Source of the DNA: Streptomyces sp. SCUT-3
GTDB taxonomy: Bacteria > Actinomycetota > Actinomycetes > Streptomycetales > Streptomycetaceae
Length of the DNA stretch: 64,000 nt
Assembly: GCF_014083985.1 (NCBI RefSeq)
Contig: NZ_CP046907.1
Coordinates: 4,130,501 to 4,194,500, forward strand
Direction: 5' to 3'
Shown here: positions 33,131-40,169 of the stretch, in pieces
How positions within the stretch are numbered: the stretch's first letter is position 1
Layout: every line of letters starts with the position of its first letter
The notes under the pieces: model-generated
Told to the model about the DNA's origin: nothing
The model's input: only the letters and a program-made list of their open reading frames with translations
Database searches by the model: none
Position numbers and translations under genes: made by a program

Positions 33131-33733
33131 TTATGGCGTCCGGCCCTCCGGCGGTGCGGTGCGGCGGGTGCGTGCGTAGTGGCGGGACGCCTTGGCCCGG
33201 TTGCCGCAGCCGGCCATCGAGCACCAGCGCCGGGTGCCGTTCTTGGAGACGTCGTAGAAGTGCAGGATGCAGTCGTCGTTGGCGCACGCCCGGATGCGGT
33301 CGGGGGCGGTGCGCAACAGGTGGAGGTAGTCGTCGGCGGCCAGCCAGGCCGGCCGCCAGGCCGGGTCGTCGGCCTCGGCGTGCTCGACGGGTCCGTCCGG
33401 TCCGAGGCTGCGCCGCACGCGGCCGTGCGCCAGCACGGCGTTGAGCAACTCCCTGGCGCGCGGGTCCCGCGGGTCGGTGACGGCTGCCTCCAGTGCCTCG
33501 CGGGCGTGCAGCGCGGCCGCCAGAGCGGCGGGGGTGGCGGCGTCCGCCAGTCCTCGCCCGGCCAGCCACAGGCCGAGGCCGTCGGTGTCGCGGAGCAGGT
33601 CGTGGCGGGTTCCGCCGTCGATCCACCGGGTGTTGAGAAGGTCCAGGCAGAGGGGCTCGCCCTGGAGGGGGCGCGGGTCGGCGCGCGTCGCACCGGGGGG
33701 CGGGCCGCCGGTGTCTCCCATGACTGCGCTCAT
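33131..33733 (-). CDS. CGNR zinc-finger (ABATE-domain) transcriptional regulator 3
   Basis: A 200-aa CGNR regulator. The ABATE domain starts LQGEPLCLDLLNTRWIDGG and the zinc finger has RACANDDCILHFYD ... RWCSMAGCGNRAKASRHY. The ATG at 33733 has AAGGAG about 5 nt upstream. It is divergent from the VOC-flavoprotein-ferredoxin-reductase operon; the gap holds a dyad that straddles that operon's -10 box. Confidence 0.92.
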   Translation of the reverse strand: MSAVMGDTGGPPPGATRADPRPLQGEPLCLDLLNTRWIDGGTRHDLLRDTDGLGLWLAGRGLADAATPAALAAALHAREALEAAVTDPRDPRARELLNAVLAHGRVRRSLGPDGPVEHAEADDPAWRPAWLAADDYLHLLRTAPDRIRACANDDCILHFYDVSKNGTRRWCSMAGCGNRAKASRHYARTRRTAPPEGRTP

Positions 33734-33792
33734 GCGGGCTCCTTGTGTGTGGCCGTTCCCCCAACCCTAACCCCCTACCACTGATTCGGCGG

Positions 33793-33838
33793 TTGACGCA
33801 TCGATCCTCTAACCCTTAAAGTCTCTTTCAATGGTTAG
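33793..33838 (+). promoter_or_regulatory. Promoter of the VOC operon with embedded CTAACC/GGTTAG dyad
   Basis: TTGACG (33793-33798) and TAAAGT (33817-33822) form a -35/-10 pair with an 18-nt spacer. An inverted repeat CTAACC (33809-33814) / GGTTAG (33833-33838) brackets the -10 box, an ideal position for a repressor. The right half-site is part of AATGGTTAG, shared in form with the other CGNR promoters. Another CCCTAACC lies near 33770. Confidence 0.6.
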
Positions 33839-33878
33839 TCCGGGATGGTCCCGGGCGTCACCACGGAGGTCTTCCACC

Positions 33879-34343
33879 ATGTCCGCAACCGCCGTTCCCG
33901 CCGCCCTGCAGACCGGCCACATCGGTCTGAACGTCACCGACCTGGACCGTTCGCTCGCCTTCTACCGGCGGGTCTTCGGATTCGAGGTGCAGGGCGAGGG
34001 CCGCGAGCCCGGCCGCGCCTTCGCCTTCCTCGGCCGCGAGGGCCGGCTGATGCTGACCCTGTGGGAGCAGAGCAAGGGCGAGTTCGCGGCCGAGCTGCCC
34101 GGCCTGCACCACCTGTCCTTCCAGGTGGACTCCATCGAGGAGGTGCGCGCCGCGGAGGGTGTCCTGCGCGAGCTGGGCGCCACCTTCAAGTACGACGGCG
34201 TCGTCCCCCACGGCGAGGGGGCCGCCTCCGGCGGCATCTTCTTCACCGACCCCGACGGCATCCGCCTGGAGATCTACGCCCCCTCCGGCGCGGACTCCGC
34301 CGCCGCGCCGGTCGCAGCCGCTCCCACCTGCGGCTTCTTCTAA
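33879..34343 (+). CDS. VOC (glyoxalase/dioxygenase) superfamily protein
   Basis: A 154-aa single VOC module pair. Metal-ligand positions are seen in TGHIGLNVTDLDRSL (His), LPGLHHLSFQVDS (His) and DGIRLEIYAP (Glu). The chain ends in an unusual Ala/Pro tail with one Cys (PTCGFF). It may act as a glyoxalase, dioxygenase or binding protein for a toxic electrophile. GGAGG precedes the ATG at 33879. First gene of the operon opposite CGNR regulator 3. Confidence 0.9.
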   Translation: MSATAVPAALQTGHIGLNVTDLDRSLAFYRRVFGFEVQGEGREPGRAFAFLGREGRLMLTLWEQSKGEFAAELPGLHHLSFQVDSIEEVRAAEGVLRELGATFKYDGVVPHGEGAASGGIFFTDPDGIRLEIYAPSGADSAAAPVAAAPTCGFF

Positions 34344-34442
34344 ACGGCCAGGGCGGCCCGACGGCTGCTCCTTCCCCCCGAACCCGGCAACCGCCGGGCC
34401 GCCCCGGCTCCGCCCACCCGTACAGCTCCCAGGAGTCCCACT

Positions 34443-35378
34443 GTGACCGGCCCCTACCACCGCGGAGAACGCGAGGCCCACCGCCGCGCGGGACTGGGCG
34501 AGGAGGCCGAGGTCTCCGGCCGCGCGATCCGCGACACCGTGCCGCCCGTCGCCGCCGCCTTCCTGACCACCCAGCGCCTGCTGGTCGCCGGTGCCGCCGA
34601 CAGCCGCGGCGACGTCTGGGCCACCCTGCTCACCGGACCGGCCGGCTTCCTGCGGGCCCCCGACGAGCGGACGCTGGAGATCGGGGCCCGGACCGCCCCC
34701 GACGACCCCCTGGCGTCCACCCTGGCCGGCCCGGCCCGAGTGGGCATGCTGGCCATCGAGGCCGACACCCGCCGCCGCATGAGGATGAACGGGCACGCCC
34801 GCCCGGACGGCGACGGCCTGCGCGTCGCCCTCGACCAGGTCGTCGCCAACTGCCCCAAGTACATCCAGAAACGCACGCCCCCGGAGGCCGACGCCCCCGG
34901 GCCGCACGGCGGCCCGGCACGGGCGCGGACCGGCGACCGGCTCACCCCGGAGCAGCAGCGCTTCCTCGCCGGCGCCGACACCTTCTTCGTGGCCACCGCT
35001 GACGAGGACGGCCACGCCGACGCCTCCCACCGCGGAGGCAACCCCGGCTTCCTGCAGGTCCTGGCCCCCGACCGGCTGCGCTGGCCCGACTACACCGGCA
35101 ACGCCATGCTCCTGACCCTGGGGAACCTCCTGGTCAACCCCCGGGCCGGACTGGTCGTCCCGGACTACGCCACCGGCAGCACCCTCCACCTCACCGGCAC
35201 CGCGCACACCACCTGGGACCCCGGCGCGGCCGGGATCCCGGGGGCGCAGCGCCTCGTCGACTTCACCGTCACCGGCGTCGTCGAACTCGCAGGCACCCTG
35301 CCCGCGGGCTGGAGCCCGCCCGCCTACTCCCGCTTCAACCCCGCCGTCCCGGGAGGCGCGTCCCTCCCCGCGGTCTGA
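34443..35378 (+). CDS. PNPOx-fold flavoprotein, two split-barrel halves
   Basis: A 311-aa protein with two PNPOx-like halves (about residues 25-140 and 165-290). The second half has FFVATADEDGHADASHRGG, WPDYTGNAMLLTLGNLLVNP and LVVPDYATGSTLHLTGTAH, the signature of FMN-binding members that are often fused or adjacent to ferredoxin reductases. The N-terminal half retains FLTTQRLLVAGAADSRGDVW. The GTG at 34443 has AGGAG about 9 nt upstream. The next gene, a ferredoxin, starts 38 nt downstream, so electrons probably flow between them. Confidence 0.87.
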   Translation: MTGPYHRGEREAHRRAGLGEEAEVSGRAIRDTVPPVAAAFLTTQRLLVAGAADSRGDVWATLLTGPAGFLRAPDERTLEIGARTAPDDPLASTLAGPARVGMLAIEADTRRRMRMNGHARPDGDGLRVALDQVVANCPKYIQKRTPPEADAPGPHGGPARARTGDRLTPEQQRFLAGADTFFVATADEDGHADASHRGGNPGFLQVLAPDRLRWPDYTGNAMLLTLGNLLVNPRAGLVVPDYATGSTLHLTGTAHTTWDPGAAGIPGAQRLVDFTVTGVVELAGTLPAGWSPPAYSRFNPAVPGGASLPAV

Positions 35379-35416
35379 CCCGTCCCCGGCCCGTCATCCC
35401 GAACCAGGAGCCACCC

Positions 35417-35626
35417 GTGCGCATCCACGTCGACATGAACCGCTGCGAGAGCCACGGACAGTGCGTCTTCGCGGCCCCCGACCACTTCTCCTTCGACGAG
35501 GACGACGTCCTGCTCGTGCAGGCCGACGTCCCCGACGACGAGGCGGTCCGCGCGGCGGTCCGCGAGGCCGCCACCGCCTGCCCCGTCCAGGCCATCACCC
35601 TCCAGCAGGACGGGGAAGCGGCGTGA
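35417..35626 (+). CDS. Ferredoxin, [3Fe-4S] type (CxxHxxC)
   Basis: A 69-aa ferredoxin with Cys10-x2-His13-x2-Cys16 and Cys55-Pro, the pattern of single-cluster 3Fe-4S ferredoxins that usually serve P450s. No P450 gene lies in the window, so the partner is probably the flavoprotein upstream or a remote oxygenase. CAGGAG precedes the GTG. The stop overlaps the reductase start (GTGA). Confidence 0.93.
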   Translation: MRIHVDMNRCESHGQCVFAAPDHFSFDEDDVLLVQADVPDDEAVRAAVREAATACPVQAITLQQDGEAA

Positions 35627-36864
35627 GCACGCGGCACATCGTCGTGGTGGGCGCGTCCCTGGGCGGCACCAGAACCGCCCAGGCGCTGCGCGAGCGCGGC
35701 TTCGACGGGCGGCTGACCCTGGTCGGCGACGAACCGCACCTCCCGTACGACCGCCCGCCGCTGTCCAAGCAGCTCCTCGCCGGCACGTGGGAGCACGAGG
35801 AGATCGCCCTCCCCCTGGCCCCCGACCCCTGCCTGGAGCTGCGCACCGGCAACCCCGTGACGGCCGTGCGCCTCGCCGACCGCGCGCTCGAACTCGCCGA
35901 CGGCAGCAGCCTGTCCTGGGACTCCCTCGTCATCGCGACCGGCGCGGGGGCCCGCCCCTGGCCCGGCCCGGTGCCCGCCGGGGTCCTGACCCTGCGCACC
36001 CTCGACGACGCGCGCGCCCTGCGGGACGCGCTGCGGGCCCCGGACGCCCGGCTGCTCGTCGTCGGCGCCGGCTTCCTCGGGGCGGAGGCGGCCGCCACCG
36101 CCGCGGCCGCGGGCGTGCCGGTCACCCTCGTCGAGGCCGAGGCGCGCCCCCTGGCCCGCAACGTGGGGACCGCCGCCGGCGAGTTCCTGGCCCGGCTGCA
36201 CCGGGAGGCCGGCATCGACCTGCGCACCGGCACCACGGTCCGGTCCTTCACCGGCACCACCCGGGTGACGGGGGCCGACCTCGACGACGGCACCCACGTC
36301 CCCGCGACCGTCGTCCTGCTCGCCCTCGGGGCAGTGCCGCGCACCGAGTGGCTGCACGGCAGCGGCCTGCGGCTGGACGGCGCCGTCGTCTGCGACGAGC
36401 ACGGCCGTGCCCGCACCGACGACGGGGCCGTGGCGGAGGGGGTCGTCGCCGTCGGGGACGCCGCCAGGTGGCCGAACCCCCTCACCGGGGACACCCTCCA
36501 CCTGGGGCACTGGAGCAACGCGGTCGAGCAGGCCGCCGTCGCCGCCCGCACCCTGCTGCACCCCGCGGAGGCCGGGGAGCTTCCCGAACCGCCCCTGTCC
36601 GTACCGTCGTTCTGGTCCGACCAGCACGGCGTGCGCATCCGCTCGCTGGGTCTGCCGCACCTCGCCGACGAGGTCAGGGTCGTCGAGTACGACCTGCCCG
36701 GCCGTCGGCTGGAGGTCGCCTACCACCGCGACGGCGAACTGGTCGGCGCCCTCACGGCCAACCGCGTCCGGCGCCTGGCCGACTACCGGCCCCGCCTGGC
36801 CGAGACTCTGCGCCGCCGACGCACCGCCGCGGTCGCGGCCGCCGCGGCCGCCGCGGCGGGCTGA
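35623..36864 (+). CDS. NAD(P)H-dependent ferredoxin reductase
   Basis: A 413-aa flavin reductase of the rubredoxin/putidaredoxin-reductase type. FAD motif VVVGASLGGTRTAQALRERG, NAD(P)H motif LLVVGAGFLGAEAAATAAAAG, the second FAD motif GVVAVGDAARW, and a C-terminal reductase domain with PSFWSDQHGVRIRSLG. The tail is a poly-Ala run. It is coupled to the ferredoxin by a 4-nt overlap and reduces it. Confidence 0.93.
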   Translation: MSTRHIVVVGASLGGTRTAQALRERGFDGRLTLVGDEPHLPYDRPPLSKQLLAGTWEHEEIALPLAPDPCLELRTGNPVTAVRLADRALELADGSSLSWDSLVIATGAGARPWPGPVPAGVLTLRTLDDARALRDALRAPDARLLVVGAGFLGAEAAATAAAAGVPVTLVEAEARPLARNVGTAAGEFLARLHREAGIDLRTGTTVRSFTGTTRVTGADLDDGTHVPATVVLLALGAVPRTEWLHGSGLRLDGAVVCDEHGRARTDDGAVAEGVVAVGDAARWPNPLTGDTLHLGHWSNAVEQAAVAARTLLHPAEAGELPEPPLSVPSFWSDQHGVRIRSLGLPHLADEVRVVEYDLPGRRLEVAYHRDGELVGALTANRVRRLADYRPRLAETLRRRRTAAVAAAAAAAAG

Positions 36865-37027
36865 CGCGAAGGGCGGGAGGCAGGTCCGCCCGGGGCCGCA
36901 GGTCCCCCCGGGGGGACGGGAGAACGGTGTTCCGCGTTCGGTCGGAGTTCGACCCCCCGCCACCGGGGGTGCCGATGCTCCGGGGAGACGGACACACCTT
37001 CGCACCCGTACCCCGGGGGGACCGCGC

Positions 37028-38775
37028 ATGTCCCGGACCACACACGCCACCTCCAGGATCGACCGACGCACCCTGCTGCTGGCCGGGGGGACCGCCGTCG
37101 CGGCGTCCGCGGCCGGCTGGGGGGCCGGCACCGGCCCCCGCAGCGCGACCGCCGCACCACCGGCCGGGGTGCACACCGCCTCCCGGCGGCTGCCGGGAGG
37201 CACGAACCGCCCGGTGGGCACCGGCACCACCCTCGAGGCCGCCTCGGCCTTCCCCGGCGGCACCGGCTACCGGCGCATGCGCCCCGGCCCCGCCTGGCCC
37301 GCCGTGGTGCGCACCGACCTGGCGGACGCCGGTGGCGGCAGGGACGCCCGGCGCACCCCGCTGGGCTGCTTCGTGCAGTTCACCGACCTGCACGTGGTCG
37401 ACGTGCAGAGCCCGCTGCGCTACGAGTACCTGCGCGGGCAGACGGCCAGCGCGTGGCGGCCGCAGGAGGCGCTGTCGGTGGCGGGCGCGGTCGCCCTGGT
37501 GGAACGGGTCAACGCCCTGCGGGGCGGCCCGAACACCGGGCTGCCGGTCTCCTTCGTCATGACCACCGGCGACAACACCGACAACAACTCCTCGATCGAG
37601 CTGGACTGGTTCCTGGCCGTCATGAGCGGGGGCCGGATCACCCCCAACAGCGGGGACCCGAGGTCGTACGAGGGCGTGCAGGACTCCGGGCTGGAGCTGT
37701 ACTGGCATCCCGGCAGCGGACTGCGCGACGCCGACAAGCGGGCCGGCTTCCCCCGCATCGACGGCTTCCTCGACGCCGCCCTGCGCACGGTGCACAGCCC
37801 CGGCCTGTCCGTGCCGTGGTACTCCACGGTCGGCAACCACGACCGGCTGCCCGGCGGCTGCTACGCGGCGGGCGACCCGGTGCTGGCCGGCTTCGTCACC
37901 GGCTCGCGCAAGCTGGAGAGCCTTCCCGGGCCCGAGGGCGCAGCGCTGTGGAAGGCGGTCCGCAAGGGCCGCGACCCGCAGGGGGAGATCTTCAAGGACG
38001 TGCTGCGGCGGTACGCGGGGAGGATGCGCACCGTCACCCCCGACGAGCGGCGCGCCCCGTACACGCCGAAGGAGTACGTCGCCCGCCACCTGCAGGAGCG
38101 CTGGGCGGGAAAGGGGCCGGCCGGGCACGGCTACACCGCCGCGAACCTGGAGACCGGGCGGATGTACTACACCTTCGCCGTGGCCGAGGGCGTGGTCGGC
38201 GTCAGCCTGGACACCACCGACGCGGGCGGCCACTACGAGGGCTCCCTCGGCACCGCCCAACTGCGCTGGCTGGAGCGCACGCTGGAGCGGCACGCCGACG
38301 CCTCGGTGATCGTCTTCAGCCACCACACCAGCACCACCATGCGCAACCTGCACCCCGACCCGACCCGGCCCGCCCCGGCGAGACGCGGCACGGCGGGGAC
38401 GAGGTCGTCGCCCTCCTGCACGAGCACCCCTGCGTCGCGGCGTGGATCAACGGCCACAGCCACCGCAACAGGATCACCCCCCACCGCCACCCCGACGCCG
38501 CGCGCTCCTTCTGGGAGATCAGCACGGCCTCGCACATCGACGACCCCCAGCTGGCCCGGGTCGTCGAGCTGGCCGACAACCACGACGGCACGCTGTCGCT
38601 GTTCGCCACCCTGATCGAGTCCGCGGCCCCGTACCGCACCGACTTCGGCGACCTGTCGCAGACCGGGCTGGCCGCGCTCTACCGCGAACTCGCCCACAAC
38701 GCGCCCGGGGCCCGGCCCGGCAAGGCCGGGGAGCCGGGCGACCGCAACACCGAGCTGCTGCTGAAGAAGCCCTGA
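37028..38775 (+). pseudogene. Tat-exported metallophosphoesterase, frameshifted near 38375
   Basis: PPA1498-type calcineurin-like phosphoesterase. The N-terminus is a Tat leader (RIDRRTLLLAGG). Metal motifs are QFTDLHVVD, MTTGDNTDNN, TVGNHDRLPG and FSHHTS in the first frame, and NGHSHRN in the next. After HPDPTRPAP the reading frame must shift by one base: a single C appears missing from the CCCC run at 38373-38376. In the shifted frame the protein continues GETRHGGDEVVALLHEHPC and ends at 38775. Read strictly, the first frame continues out of register to 38614 without the last metal ligands. A recent inactivation or a homopolymer error are both possible. A GGGGGG ribosome site precedes the ATG. 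Confidence 0.85.
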
Positions 38776-38832
38776 CCGCCCCGGGCCCCGGCCGCCCCGG
38801 CCCCCTCCGCCGGGGCGGTGCGGGGCGGGGCC

Positions 38833-39912
38833 TCAGCGGGGGAGGACCACCAGGCGTGCGGCACCGGGGAGTTCGGAGGACATCAGCAGGGCGGTGCGCA
38901 GGGTCCGCGCCTGCTGCGGCACGGAGTCGCGCAGCTGGTCCGGGGTGACCCGCAGGACCTGCAGTCCCAGCAGCTCCAGGTGCTCGCGCCGTTCCACGCC
39001 GGCCGACCACAGCGCCTCGCCGTCGTCCACCGAGCGGGTGTCCAGCTCCAGCACCACGCCGTGGTCCGGCCAGTAGGCGTCCACCCCGCCCAGCCAGGGG
39101 CCGCCGGGGACCTTCAGGTCGACGTTCCACAGCGGGTCGGGCACCTCGGCGCCGCGCACCATCTCGTACAGCAGGCCCTCCGACGCCGTGCGGTCCTGCG
39201 CCAGCAGGGCGTCGGCGGCGTCCACCACGTGGGGGCGGGAGAGCTGGCCGGCCGCGGCCAGTTCGCGGACCGCCGAGGCCGCGTCGCAGCGGCCGCCGCG
39301 CACCGCCTCAACGAGCAGCGTCCGCACCGAGTGCGGGTCGTGCAGCCGGGCCACCGCGTCGGCCAGGGCGCGCGGCACCGGCGCGCACGGCACCCCGTCG
39401 ACCACGACGGGGTGCGGCAGCGAGCCGCGGACGGCGCCGGTCACGCGTACGAAGCCGGCGTCGGCGGGCCGGTGCGGACCGGCGACCAGCACGTCGACCC
39501 GGGGCGCCGCGGGACGGGCCCGCGTCTGGCGCTGCCGGGCCGCGTCGAGACCGTGCAGCGCCAGGGCGGCCATGCCGGTGACCATCGGGGCGCAGGAGCC
39601 GCCCCCGTACGTCCCGGCCCCCTCCGCGCCGTCCGCCTCCTCCGCGCCGTCCGCCGCCTCCCCCGGCTCTTCCTCCGCCGGTGCGGCGTACAGCAGCGCC
39701 GCGTGCAGCCGGTCCTCGGGGGTCGGGGGCAGGTCGTGCAGCAGGAGGACGCCCGGCAGCAGTTCCTGCCACGGCCCGCCGGGCCGGCAGCGGTCGGCGA
39801 CGACGTCGGCGGGGAGGCCGTGCTCGACGAGCAGACGGGCGGTCACCACCCTGCGGTGGGTGCGCGCCGGGCGGTCCGGCCGGCGGGAACTCAGAGGGGT
39901 CTCGTGGTTCAT
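38833..39912 (-). CDS. Putative AbiEi/Vsr-like endonuclease-fold protein
   Basis: A 359-aa protein of a large actinobacterial family without firm function. The N-terminal 60 residues look like the winged-helix start of AbiEi-type antitoxin proteins (VTARLLVEHGLPADVVAD, LLPGVLLLHDLPPTPEDR). The C-terminal 110 residues have the DUF559/Vsr-like nuclease pattern GGVDAYWPDHGVVLELDTR ... RREHLELLGLQVLRVTPDQL. An acidic Glu/Ala linker lies near residues 75-100. The gene is solitary, with a promoter in the 39913-40010 gap, so a defence or regulatory role is only suggested. Confidence 0.7.
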   Translation of the reverse strand: MNHETPLSSRRPDRPARTHRRVVTARLLVEHGLPADVVADRCRPGGPWQELLPGVLLLHDLPPTPEDRLHAALLYAAPAEEEPGEAADGAEEADGAEGAGTYGGGSCAPMVTGMAALALHGLDAARQRQTRARPAAPRVDVLVAGPHRPADAGFVRVTGAVRGSLPHPVVVDGVPCAPVPRALADAVARLHDPHSVRTLLVEAVRGGRCDAASAVRELAAAGQLSRPHVVDAADALLAQDRTASEGLLYEMVRGAEVPDPLWNVDLKVPGGPWLGGVDAYWPDHGVVLELDTRSVDDGEALWSAGVERREHLELLGLQVLRVTPDQLRDSVPQQARTLRTALLMSSELPGAARLVVLPR

Positions 39913-40169
39913 GCCCTTCCCGATTCCCGCGGGCGGCAGGTCCCCTAACCGCTGTTACAGAGCTGTCGACAAATGCGGACAGTCCAGCGCTAAAGTACGC
40001 ATGTTCGAGTGTCGGCCGTCCTCCCGGGCGGGGTGTGCCCGCGCCCGGGAGGGCTGCGGGCGCTGCGGCCGGGGCCGGGTTGCGGCGCGCTCCCGCCCGC
40101 CGCAGCCCGGCCGCCGCACCTCGGCCTGCGCAACCCGGCCTGCGCAACCCGGCGGCAGGCAGCCGCCGG

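Noticed and set aside
39995-40015. CGAACATGCG-like half of an SOS (LexA) box
   Set aside because: Only one half-site is present (TTCGA...), without the opposing half at the required spacing.
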